Assembly (NCBI GenBank): GCA_017395065.1
Contig: JAFPWH010000007.1
Location: forward strand, 1-54,256
DNA: 54,256 bases
Direction: 5' to 3'
From: Clostridia bacterium
GTDB taxonomy: Bacteria; Bacillota; Clostridia; Christensenellales; Aristaeellaceae
This document shows, one piece after another, positions 1 to 6,759 of the stretch. A program made the translations under genes and the position numbers. Under the pieces are notes generated by a model. That model saw only the letters and a program-made list of their open reading frames with translations. It made no database searches and was not told the origin of the DNA. Positions within the stretch are counted from its first letter, which is position 1. Each line of letters opens with the position of its first letter.

Positions 1-819
1 CGCAGGCGCTTCGACCGGGGCGGGCGCGGGCGCTTCGACCGGGGCGGGCGCGGGCGCTTCGACCGGGGCGGGCGCGGGCGCTTTCGCGGGCATGACAGCC
101 TTTACCGGCATGAACAGCTTTTCGACCTGCGCGTACTCAAACGGCATTTCGTCGGGCAGCCCGAAGCGGTTCTTCGCGTCCCAGCACACGTTGTGGTTTG
201 CGTACATGACCCGCTGCCCGCCGGATGCCTTGTGCTTTTTGCCCTTGTCGTCGGTCGCGTAGACGATGGTCTTGTAGTTGGCAAAAAGCAAAAGATCGCA
301 CCATTCCTTGATCAGCGGGGCCACCTTCTTGCTGGTCTTCATCTCCCAGCGGTCGTAGGAGCCCATTTCGTCGGGCTGCTCAAATTTTCGCATCATCGCG
401 TGGGCGGTAAAACCGACGTGTACGCCTTTTGCGCTGAGATCGCTGAGCTTGTCGAGCAGCTTTCCGAAACGCTCCTTGAGCATCTCCCAGCCCCCGCCGT
501 AGGGGATGTCGCTGATGCTTTTCAGCCGCTTTTCAGCCAGCAGTTCATCCGTCAGCATCCGTTCCGCCCAGTCGGCGGTATCGATGATGAGCGCGCCCAG
601 CTGATCGCTGTTGCGTATTGCGTCGTCAACCTCGTTCATCAGCATCGACCAGCTCGTCGGCGCCGGGAACCTGCTCACGTCCATGCTGTTCGTGCTGCCC
701 TCGGTGTCGATGTACACGACGCCGGGAATGTTGCTCACAAACGTGCTCTTGCCGATACCCTCCGGGCCATACAGACACAGCTTTACGCCTTTCATGATCT
801 TACCCTTCGTGATCTGCAT
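1..819 (-). CDS. Phage Sak4-like P-loop ATPase (partial, C-terminus beyond window)
   Basis: This frame starts at an ATG at 819 and is still open at the left edge of the window (273 codons seen). The N-terminus carries a Walker A motif, GPEGIGKST, at residues 18-26, followed by a Walker B-like strand ALIIDTADWAE near residue 80. This is the layout of small phage recombination ATPases of the Sak4/AAA_24 type, which work with an annealing or single-strand-binding protein in phage DNA recombination. After about 240 residues the protein passes into a low-complexity Pro/Ala/Val/Glu tail coded by a 24-bp DNA repeat. The start has a good ribosome site (AGGAG, 7 nt upstream) and overlaps the stop of the upstream ATPase by one base (TGATG), so the two are probably translationally coupled. 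The Sak4 assignment rests on motif and context only. Confidence 0.75.
   Translation of the reverse strand, partial: MQITKGKIMKGVKLCLYGPEGIGKSTFVSNIPGVVYIDTEGSTNSMDVSRFPAPTSWSMLMNEVDDAIRNSDQLGALIIDTADWAERMLTDELLAEKRLKSISDIPYGGGWEMLKERFGKLLDKLSDLSAKGVHVGFTAHAMMRKFEQPDEMGSYDRWEMKTSKKVAPLIKEWCDLLLFANYKTIVYATDDKGKKHKASGGQRVMYANHNVCWDAKNRFGLPDEMPFEYAQVEKLFMPVKAVMPAKAPAPAPVEAPAPAPVEAPAPAPVEAPA
5..76. repeat. Three 24-bp tandem repeats coding a Pro/Ala-rich linker
   Basis: Three exact copies of a 24-bp unit begin at positions 5, 29 and 53. On the minus strand they code an eight-residue unit with the composition P-A-P-A-P-V-E-A inside the Sak4-like gene. The array may continue past the left edge. It reads as a coding minisatellite that makes a flexible linker or tail, not as a CRISPR or origin repeat. 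Confidence 0.9.
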
Positions 820-2126
820 CAGAAAACTCCTTTCTGCCATTGTGCCGCTTTTTCTTCGTCCTTTGTCCTCTTCTCCGCCACGATGCCGTCCTCGATGATC
901 AGATCGCAGCCGCCGTCGGTGCCGACGCGGGTGCAGATCGCCTGCAGCCCCTTCTCTTCAAGCCAGGCACCGAACTCGTGCATCGTGTCCATGTCCATGG
1001 CCTCAAGCCCGTCGAGCAGCACGAAGCGGCACTGCGGATTGATCGCCTGTACGATGGAGACCGCCACGCGGAGCCTTTCCGAACCGCTCATGCAGTCCCA
1101 CGCCTTCCCCTTGTACAAAAGCTCGCCCTGTTCCACGCTCAGCTCGCTCAGCGGCATGTTCGCGCCGTTGAGAAGCTGCGTCCGTGCGGAGCGTATCTTT
1201 TCGATCTCGTCGGTCATCGCCTCATACTCGCCGCGCAGCTTTTCGGCCTCGTCCCTCGCCCGGCGCTTTTCGATGTTGGCGCGCACCTTCGCGTTGATCT
1301 GGTCGATCTGCGCGATCTGCTCTTCCAGGTCGTGCGTGTCCTCGTCCGTAAGCTCTGCGACCTCGCTCATGAGCGCGATCTGCTTCGTCCCGGTCTCGGT
1401 GATCTCCGCGTCGACCTGCTTGAGCTGCTTTTTCAGTCCGTCGATCAGCTCGCCGATCTCGCTGTAGCGCGCCTCAAGGCTCTTGCGCTGGCTCTCAAGC
1501 TGCGCGAGCATGTCGCGCTTTGCCTGGTTGGCGGCGTTTTTGCGCATGATCTCCTGCTGCTGCTCGATCAGCATTCCCGCGGAGAGCGGTTCGTCGGGCG
1601 CTTCCTTGAATTCCGCCAGCCCTTCGGCGTACTTCGCCTTCTGATCCGCGATCTGGCCCAGCGTCCGGCGGCGGTTGTAGGTCTGCTGCTCCTGATCGTC
1701 CAGGCGTTTCAGTTCCTCCTCCATGCCGATGATCCTGAGCAGCGTCTTGGCCTTGTCGCGGCTGCTCTGCTGCATGAACTTCGGCAGGTCCAGCGCCAGC
1801 TTTTCCACAAACTCGTCCAGCAGCTTCTGTCCGGCCAGCTTTCCGCTGGGATCGGTCACGCGAAGCGAACTGTTTTTCCCTGTCCGGTCGACCACGATGC
1901 CGTTATCCAGCACGACGTGGAGCTTGGGCGGCAGCACGCTGTCGTCCCGCTGCGCGTTGGTGGGCCGGTAGCTTTCGCCGCCGAGGGCCCATGCGATGGC
2001 GTCCAGCACGCTCGTCTTGCCCTGTCCGTTCTTTCCGCCGATCACGGTCAGCCCGTTCAGCGCGGGCTCCATGGCCACGGCCTTGACGCGCTTGACGTTC
2101 TCAAGCTCGAATTGCGTGATCTTCAT
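819..2126 (-). CDS. Phage SMC/RecF-like AAA ATPase
   Basis: A 435-residue protein with the plan of an SbcC/RecF/SMC ATPase. It has an N-terminal Walker A (GGKNGQGKTS, about residues 31-40), a long middle stretch (about 150-330) rich in Glu, Lys, Gln and Arg with coiled-coil character, an ABC-type signature (MSGSERLRVAVS) and a Walker B-like strand (FVLLDGLEAMD). In this family the two ends fold together into an ABC-type head. The Walker B ends in D-G-L-E instead of the usual D-E, which may be a real family difference. It lies in a leftward phage early operon between a small membrane protein, whose stop overlaps its ATG, and the Sak4-like ATPase. A role in phage DNA recombination or replication is inferred from this pairing. 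Confidence 0.85.
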   Translation of the reverse strand: MKITQFELENVKRVKAVAMEPALNGLTVIGGKNGQGKTSVLDAIAWALGGESYRPTNAQRDDSVLPPKLHVVLDNGIVVDRTGKNSSLRVTDPSGKLAGQKLLDEFVEKLALDLPKFMQQSSRDKAKTLLRIIGMEEELKRLDDQEQQTYNRRRTLGQIADQKAKYAEGLAEFKEAPDEPLSAGMLIEQQQEIMRKNAANQAKRDMLAQLESQRKSLEARYSEIGELIDGLKKQLKQVDAEITETGTKQIALMSEVAELTDEDTHDLEEQIAQIDQINAKVRANIEKRRARDEAEKLRGEYEAMTDEIEKIRSARTQLLNGANMPLSELSVEQGELLYKGKAWDCMSGSERLRVAVSIVQAINPQCRFVLLDGLEAMDMDTMHEFGAWLEEKGLQAICTRVGTDGGCDLIIEDGIVAEKRTKDEEKAAQWQKGVF

Positions 2127-2293
2127 CAGCGTTCCTCCGTCTCCTTCGCCTCATCCGGCGCGTCGTCTCTCGTGAAGAAATCCTCCGGATGCTTTACCGC
2201 CCAGCGGATCATCGTCACGATAAAGCCCAGCAGGAAGCACACGGCGTACCAGCCGTATTCCGCTATGAATTCATGTACCATGTCCAGATTCAT
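2126..2293 (-). CDS. Small single-TM phage protein
   Basis: A 55-residue protein. The ATG at 2293 is chosen because AGGAG lies a few bases upstream and because it gives a 4-bp ATGA overlap with the stop of the preceding gene. A longer frame upstream has no ribosome site. Residues 13-30 (YGWYAVCFLLGFIVTMIR) form one membrane helix, followed by an acidic tail. The stop overlaps the ATG of the SMC-like ATPase by one base. I do not recognise a family. It could be a membrane anchor or a holin-like accessory protein, but nothing decides this. Confidence 0.7.
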   Translation of the reverse strand: MNLDMVHEFIAEYGWYAVCFLLGFIVTMIRWAVKHPEDFFTRDDAPDEAKETEER

Positions 2294-2487
2294 TGTTGTT
2301 CTCCTTTCTCTATCTTCGCTTGCCATTCGGCGACCTGCGCCGGATGTTCCTTCGCCCACGCGATCACCTGTTCGCCCTTGCGGCTGAGCCGCCGCGCCCA
2401 GGCTTCCGCGTCGCTTTCACTCAACTGCGGTCTGTTGATCTGCGTGACCGTGATCAGTCCACGAACGTGTGGTGACAGATCGGACAT
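2290..2487 (-). CDS. Small hypothetical phage protein (65 aa)
   Basis: A 65-residue charged protein in the leftward early operon. It overlaps the end of the upstream zinc-binding protein by 34 bases and the start of the next gene by 4 bases (ATGA), a typical chained arrangement. The ribosome site in front of the ATG at 2487 is weak, so translation is probably coupled to the upstream gene. A CTG or other downstream start after the upstream stop is also possible. The C-terminal half, rich in Trp, Ala, Glu and Lys, looks helical. No family recognised. Confidence 0.55.
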   Translation of the reverse strand: MSDLSPHVRGLITVTQINRPQLSESDAEAWARRLSRKGEQVIAWAKEHPAQVAEWQAKIEKGEQQ

Positions 2488-2666
2488 CCGCTGATCAGCC
2501 GCTTTCCGGCTTCCTCGACGCTGATCCCGCCCTCGCCGTAAATATCGCGCCCGCAGTGCTCGCAATACCCGTCCCTCGGTGCCGGATGGAAGCACTCATG
2601 CTCTCTGCAAAACTGCTTCTGCGCCTCGATGGCCTTCTGACGGTCGTATGTCATGTCGATGCTCAT
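2454..2666 (-). CDS. Small Cys-rich probable zinc-binding phage protein
   Basis: A 70-residue protein with a strong ribosome site (AGGAGG) ahead of the ATG at 2666. It has paired cysteine/histidine knuckles: CREHEC near residue 19, CEHCG near residue 35 and CPICHH near the C-terminus. This spacing fits a small zinc-ribbon or zinc-finger fold. It is the second gene of the leftward early operon, after the Cro-like regulator, where phages often carry small regulators or host-takeover proteins. The function is unknown. Confidence 0.7.
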   Translation of the reverse strand: MSIDMTYDRQKAIEAQKQFCREHECFHPAPRDGYCEHCGRDIYGEGGISVEEAGKRLISGCPICHHTFVD

Positions 2667-2697
2667 GATACATCCTCCTGTCTATTATCTGATACAG

Positions 2698-2901
2698 CTA
2701 CTCTAAAAAAATTTTGCACTTTCTTTCCGCGTCGTCAATCTTCAACAGGTCACATATCTTGGTAATCTCACCTGTCGTGAACTGTGTATGCTCGTTGATA
2801 CGCGAATAGAAGGTTTTCGGGGCCATACCGAGAGACTGGGCCATCGTTTTTGCGTTATACCCTACTTCTACCATGGCTCCCCTCAAGAGTTTTGCGTTCA
2901 T
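2698..2901 (-). CDS. Cro-like HTH regulator
   Basis: A 67-residue helix-turn-helix protein. The ATG at 2901 has GGAGGAGGT just upstream and is preferred over an in-frame ATG 14 codons earlier that sits close to the promoter. The core reads as the XRE/Cro type (AKTMAQSLGMAPKTFYSRI), with the recognition helix around residues 27-35. It is the first gene of the leftward operon and is divergent from a CI-like repressor, which is the classical place for Cro. It should bind the palindrome at 2946-2962 and switch between lysogenic and early transcription. Confidence 0.85.
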   Translation of the reverse strand: MNAKLLRGAMVEVGYNAKTMAQSLGMAPKTFYSRINEHTQFTTGEITKICDLLKIDDAERKCKIFLE

Positions 2902-2933
2902 TCGTGTTTCACCTCCTCCCTCAATCCTCTTGC

Positions 2934-2962
2934 ATTGTATCATATTTTACACTTACTGTAAA
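2934..2962 (-). promoter_or_regulatory. Leftward early promoter
   Basis: On the minus strand TTTACA (2962-2957) and TACAAT (2939-2934) are separated by exactly 17 bp, with a TGA extended -10. The -35 box is one arm of the palindrome at 2946-2962, so a bound repressor would block it. Confidence 0.8.
2946..2962. promoter_or_regulatory. Candidate CI/Cro operator
   Basis: A 17-bp imperfect palindrome, TTTACA-N5-TGTAAA, in the intergenic region between the two divergent HTH genes. It covers the leftward -35 box. A weaker TTTG..CAAA palindrome about 15 bp further right could be a second site. Confidence 0.7.
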
Positions 2963-3005
2963 CTATTATTTGATACAAAATAGTTAATAAAATTAGTTAA
3001 AAGTG

Positions 3006-3035
3006 TTGCAAATGATGTAATATGTGTGCTATAAT
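3006..3035 (+). promoter_or_regulatory. Promoter of the CI-like repressor gene
   Basis: TTGCAA at 3006-3011 and a perfect TATAAT at 3030-3035 with an 18-bp spacer and an extended TGC before the -10. It drives the repressor, membrane protein and recombinase group. Confidence 0.75.
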
Positions 3036-3060
3036 AGGTCATGCAAGGGGAGGCGGGCAA

Positions 3061-3510
3061 ATGGCTATTATTAACGACAGACTGCGTGAATGTTTTCAAA
3101 ATAAGAAGTGGACATACAGGCAATTTTCAGAAAGGACACAGATCAGCTACGGACTTCTGCAGAAGTACGTAACCGGAAAAATCGAGAGCATCCCCGTCGA
3201 TAAAGTCAAAATAATGGCTCATGCACTCGGTGTAAATCCGGGGTATCTGATCGGCTGGGAGGATAAAGCGGAGATTCCTGAAAACAATTCATTCCTGTCA
3301 TCGCAAAACGATACATATGATGCGCATGGAACGAATCTCCGCAATATCGATGCAGTTATCGGAATGCTGCAAGAAATCAAGAATCAGACGAATGAACATA
3401 ATATGGAGCGGCTCACAGATGACGAAAAATACCTGCTGGATCTTTTCCGGCAGCTTCCCGACGTCGCCAAACAGGCCGTCATCAAATTCGAGGAATCTTT
3501 TATCAAATAG
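3061..3510 (+). CDS. CI-like XRE repressor
   Basis: A 149-residue protein with an N-terminal helix-turn-helix domain of the XRE type (residues about 5-65, including FSERTQISYGLLQKYVTGK) and a C-terminal helical part containing LTDDEKYLLDLFRQLP, a tail often seen in small phage and ICE repressors of Bacillota. There is no visible LexA-type Ser/Lys protease domain, so induction would not be by simple self-cleavage. The start at 3061 follows AGGGGAGG. An earlier in-frame ATG at 3022 lies within the promoter and is rejected. It is divergent from the Cro-like gene. The base composition here is visibly more AT-rich than the flanks, in keeping with transfer. Confidence 0.9.
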   Translation: MAIINDRLRECFQNKKWTYRQFSERTQISYGLLQKYVTGKIESIPVDKVKIMAHALGVNPGYLIGWEDKAEIPENNSFLSSQNDTYDAHGTNLRNIDAVIGMLQEIKNQTNEHNMERLTDDEKYLLDLFRQLPDVAKQAVIKFEESFIK

Positions 3511-3521
3511 GAGGTACCATT

Positions 3522-3830
3522 ATGAAATTCGACAAAAACGGCAATCCGAAACCCTGTTCCAATCGTTGGACCGTCACATTCATGTGGGTGGCGGCGTACC
3601 TGTCAATGATCGCCGGCGTGCTGGTCCTGATCGGCTCCCTGATCAACAATGACGCGATCTGGCCCATCGGCCTGTACCTGATCGGCGGCGGCGTCAGCAT
3701 AAATATCGTCGCCGACATTGCCTGCGACGTGCACGAGATCGCTTACAACCTCGAGTGGCAAAACTGGAAGGCCGCCCGCAAAGAGCAGATGAAGCGCGAC
3801 CTGACGGAAACGAAAGATGATGAAAACTGA
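3522..3830 (+). CDS. Two-TM small membrane protein of the immunity/integration cluster
   Basis: A 102-residue protein behind a strong ribosome site (TAGGAGG). Two hydrophobic helices (about residues 17-40 and 47-66) are followed by a charged cytoplasmic tail of about 35 residues. It sits between repressor and recombinase and its last codons overlap the recombinase start. I do not recognise a family. Superinfection exclusion or membrane association of the immunity region are possible roles, from position only. Confidence 0.7.
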   Translation: MKFDKNGNPKPCSNRWTVTFMWVAAYLSMIAGVLVLIGSLINNDAIWPIGLYLIGGGVSINIVADIACDVHEIAYNLEWQNWKAARKEQMKRDLTETKDDEN

Positions 3831-5328
3831 GCCTGCAGCGATCTACGCGCGCTACTCCTCCGGAAACCAGCGCGAAGCCTCCATCGAGGATCAGCTGCGC
3901 ATCTGCCGCGAATACTGCAAAGAGAACGGCCTCACCGTGGCGCACGAATACACCGACCACGCCATGACCGGGCGCACCGACCGCCGCCCCGGTTTCCTCG
4001 AAATGGTCACAGACGGCGAGCGCAAAAAGTTCTCCGTGCTCGTCGTCTATTCGATGGACCGCCTCTCCCGCGACCGCTACGACCTGGCCGTCTACAAGCA
4101 CCGCCTCAAAAAGGCCGGTGTGCGCTTCGTGTACGTCACGCAGCCCCTGGGCGAGACCCCGGAGGCCGCGCTCATGGAATCGCTGCTCGAGGGCATGGCG
4201 GCCTACTACTCAGAAAACCTGTCCCGCTCCGTCCGGCGCGGCCTGGAAGGCAACGCGCTCAAGGGCATCGTGACCACAGGCCGCGCGCCCTTCGGCTACC
4301 GCCTGACCCCGGAGCGCCGCCTCGAGCCCGATCCCGTGACCGCGCCCGTCGTCAAGGAAATCTTTGAGCGCTACGCCTCCGGCGAATCCCGCGCGTCGAT
4401 CATCGCGGATCTGAACGCCCGGCACTTCAAAACGGCGATGAACCGTCCCTTCCAGCGCACCTCCCTCGACGTGCTCCTGCAAAACGACGTCTACACCGGC
4501 GTGTTCCACTGGCGTGATATCCGGCGCGAAAACGCCGTCCCGCCCCTGATCAGCCGCGAACTGTTCGACAGCGTCCGGGCCGCCGCGGAGCGCAACAAAA
4601 CCCGCCGCGGCAGCGGAAAGGCCTCCGAGGAATTTTACCTGACAGGTAAACTCTTCTGCGCCCGGTGCGGCGCGTCCATGGTCGGCGACAGCGGCACCTC
4701 CCGCGCCGGAAAGACCTATCTCTACTACACCTGCACCCGCCACAAGCGCGGCAACCTCTGCCCGCAGCGCTCCGTACCGAAAACCGTGCTCGAGGACGCC
4801 GTCCTCGAAGCCTGCGCCGCAGCCCTGACGGACGAAAACATCATCGCCGTCGCAAAGGCCGCCGAGGAATTCAACCGCCGCGAGCTGGAACAAAACGACG
4901 CCGTCCCTGCGCTCAAAGCCTCCATCGCGGAAAACACCAAGCGCATCAACAACATCTTGAGCGCAATCGAGCAGGGCGTGATCACGCCCACCACCAAGCA
5001 GCGCCTGAACGATCTGGAAGCTGAACGCGCCGACCTGGAGGAGCAGCTCGCCCGCGCCGAGATCGAGCGCCCCCTGATCCCGGCCGCCGCCTTCGCCGCC
5101 TACCTCGCCCGCTTCCGCAACGCGGATCCCGCCGACCCCGACGACCGCCGCCAGCTGATCTCCGGCGTCCTCCACCACGCCACCGTCGCCGACGAAGCCC
5201 AAAACATAAAAATAGAGCTGACCTTCAACCTGAAGACCAGCTCCACCACACGCATCCCCTGTTCGGATGATACCGTTCAAGTGGGGTTAAATGGGCTCGA
5301 ACCATCGACCTTCACGATGTCAACGTGA
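3817..5328 (+). CDS. Large serine recombinase (integrase)
   Basis: A 503-residue site-specific recombinase that integrates and excises the element. The N-terminal resolvase domain has the catalytic serine in YARYSS (Ser14) and the conserved YSMDRLSRDRYD segment. A recombinase domain (about 155-260), a zinc ribbon with CARCG near 285 and two further cysteines (CTRH, LCPQ), and a coiled-coil stretch (about 345-410) follow. The start overlaps the end of the membrane-protein gene; ATG at 3820 is an equally good start. The last 15 codons are the antisense strand of the tRNA-Val gene, so the native C-terminus in the excised circle would be set by attP, not by this host sequence. Such tRNA read-through tails are familiar from tyrosine integrases and less usual here. 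Confidence 0.95.
   Translation: MMKTEPAAIYARYSSGNQREASIEDQLRICREYCKENGLTVAHEYTDHAMTGRTDRRPGFLEMVTDGERKKFSVLVVYSMDRLSRDRYDLAVYKHRLKKAGVRFVYVTQPLGETPEAALMESLLEGMAAYYSENLSRSVRRGLEGNALKGIVTTGRAPFGYRLTPERRLEPDPVTAPVVKEIFERYASGESRASIIADLNARHFKTAMNRPFQRTSLDVLLQNDVYTGVFHWRDIRRENAVPPLISRELFDSVRAAAERNKTRRGSGKASEEFYLTGKLFCARCGASMVGDSGTSRAGKTYLYYTCTRHKRGNLCPQRSVPKTVLEDAVLEACAAALTDENIIAVAKAAEEFNRRELEQNDAVPALKASIAENTKRINNILSAIEQGVITPTTKQRLNDLEAERADLEEQLARAEIERPLIPAAAFAAYLARFRNADPADPDDRRQLISGVLHHATVADEAQNIKIELTFNLKTSSTTRIPCSDDTVQVGLNGLEPSTFTMST
5282..5328. other. Probable element boundary (att site) within tRNA-Val
   Basis: The recombinase reading frame passes into the 3' half of the tRNA gene, and its stop lies in the anticodon arm. 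Left of 5282 the DNA is phage-like; right of 5355 the tRNA promoter and chromosomal genes begin. The crossover core therefore lies in or next to this stretch. The exact core cannot be set without the other att site, which would be left of the window. Confidence 0.6.
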
Positions 5329-5355
5329 CGCTCTGACCAACTGAGCTATAACCCC
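5282..5355 (-). tRNA. tRNA-Val (GAC)
   Basis: The 74-nt minus-strand sequence folds into a full cloverleaf. It has a 7-bp acceptor (GGGGTTA/TAACCCC), a D-arm GCTC/GAGC, an anticodon stem TCACG/CGTGA with the loop TTGACAT giving anticodon GAC, a T-arm with TTCGAGC loop, and discriminator A. CCA is not encoded. The gene is intact although the element abuts its 3' end, so integration has restored the 3' half. Confidence 0.95.
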
Positions 5356-5368
5356 AAGCGCTTTGACT

Positions 5369-5397
5369 ATTATAGTCCTGCGTCCCCTTTCTGTCAA
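5369..5397 (-). promoter_or_regulatory. tRNA-Val promoter
   Basis: Consensus TTGACA (5397-5392) and TATAAT (5374-5369) with a 17-bp spacer, just upstream of the tRNA on the chromosomal side. Confidence 0.9.
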
Positions 5398-5424
5398 GGG
5401 ATTTCATAAAACTTTAACTGCAAG

Positions 5425-6759
5425 TCATTTCATCAGCCCGAAATTCGGGTGCAGCGGCCCGTCCAGGGGGATGTGCCCCGCGAAGGTTTCGGCTTTTCGG
5501 CCCTCTACGGTAAGCAGCACGCTTTGAGCGCCGAGATTGAGATGCGCCGAATTGACCAGCGTGAAGATCAGCAGCATTTCGTCTTTTTCGTTCAGGCTCT
5601 GTGCGCGCGCGTACAGTTCTCCGGAAAGATCAATCTTCGCCGTGCTGCCGTTTATGCCGACGCTCTTTATATCACCTTCGTCCAGAATGTCCTCGAGACT
5701 CGCGCTCAGTATGCGCGCGGCGCTGTCCGGTCCCGAAGAAGCGATCAGCTTTCTTTCGGCACGGAACTTTCCGTCGGCTTCGTCGTATTTGAGCGCGAGG
5801 ATGCTGAGCGCCATCCTGTCCTGAAAGCTCTTGCGGGCGATCTCGCCTTCTTCGAAGCTCACGCTCTCCCCGCTGATGTCGGTAAAGCTCAGCACCGTCA
5901 TGTCCATCAGGCGCACTCGGACCCGCTCGACGCTGTCCAGGTTGGTCGTGAGCGTCATGACCAGAGAGGCGATGAACTGCCACTGCTGCATGCCGCTTTG
6001 CTGAAACGCGGTGCTGATGCGCATGGCCTTGTCCGCGCTTTCGCTGTAGCCGAGCGTGAGCACGCGGCGCCCGGAAGCGTTGAAGTCATAGTTCAGGCGC
6101 GCGCCGCCCGCGAAATAAAACCCGGCAGGCCAGGCGCACAGGAGCGCGTCGCCGTTTCCTGTCTTTCCGAGGTATTGCAGAAGCGCTTCCTCGTCGGGCA
6201 CGTTTTCCGTAAGGGGCACGAGCACCGGCACGAGGTAGTTCCCGCTCGTATCCGGCATGTAGACCGTGTACATGCGCATTTTCTGCGCGTCGGCAAGGAG
6301 GGCTTCGAAGGTGAGCGCGCCGCCCCGAAGCGTATGCATGGTGTTGAGCGTCCTGCCGTCGTATCGCGCGGCGCAGCCGTCGACCATCACGTTCACGCCC
6401 TCGGCGGACGTGTTTTCGCTGAGCGTCTTCCAAAGCGCCAGCGCGCTCAAGGCAAGGTGCTTTTCGCTGATCGGCTCGCGCGTCTCAACGCTCACGGTGA
6501 TCACGTTTCCGCTGTCCTCGACGAAGCTCAGCAGCGCTCCTTCTCCGAAGAGGGGCAGCAAACCAACTTCAGTCGGTTTTTGAAACAGCTTTTCCGCGTG
6601 CGAAACGCCGCCCTCCGCGGCGACACGCACTTCTTTGAGCCCGCTTAAGTCCTTTGCCGGGTAGTACAGCGAAATGCCGTCTTCGGCGCTTTCGCCAAGG
6701 CCCGCGAAGCTTACCGCGATCAGCACAGCCAGCAGCGCGCACAAAAGCCGCATTTTCAT
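5425..6759 (-). CDS. Secreted GerM-domain protein of the two-component operon
   Basis: A 444-residue exported protein with an N-terminal signal peptide (hydrophobic residues 4-20) and no lipobox cysteine. The C-terminal part is a GerM (sporulation/germination) domain, recognised from the pattern FTLVNSAHLNLGAQSVLLTV followed by ETFAGHIPLDGPL. The middle part probably holds a second, more diverged GerM-like domain. It is the third gene of the regulator-kinase operon, and its ATG overlaps the kinase stop by one base (TGATG), so it is made together with the kinase. Response regulator-kinase-GerM protein is also the order in the actinobacterial mtrA-mtrB-lpqB operon, where LpqB acts on the kinase. 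By analogy this protein may tune the kinase outside the cell; that is inference. Confidence 0.8.
   Translation of the reverse strand: MKMRLLCALLAVLIAVSFAGLGESAEDGISLYYPAKDLSGLKEVRVAAEGGVSHAEKLFQKPTEVGLLPLFGEGALLSFVEDSGNVITVSVETREPISEKHLALSALALWKTLSENTSAEGVNVMVDGCAARYDGRTLNTMHTLRGGALTFEALLADAQKMRMYTVYMPDTSGNYLVPVLVPLTENVPDEEALLQYLGKTGNGDALLCAWPAGFYFAGGARLNYDFNASGRRVLTLGYSESADKAMRISTAFQQSGMQQWQFIASLVMTLTTNLDSVERVRVRLMDMTVLSFTDISGESVSFEEGEIARKSFQDRMALSILALKYDEADGKFRAERKLIASSGPDSAARILSASLEDILDEGDIKSVGINGSTAKIDLSGELYARAQSLNEKDEMLLIFTLVNSAHLNLGAQSVLLTVEGRKAETFAGHIPLDGPLHPNFGLMK

Noticed and set aside
1-85. Short tandem repeats as a CRISPR array or iteron origin
   Set aside because: The units are directly joined with no spacers and are in frame within a coding region as a Pro/Ala-rich peptide repeat.
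840-2387. Long plus-strand open frame opposite the SMC-like ATPase
   Set aside because: It is antisense to a clear ATPase, has no ribosome site or family motif and a Leu/Arg/Val/His composition typical of the reverse frame of high-GC genes.
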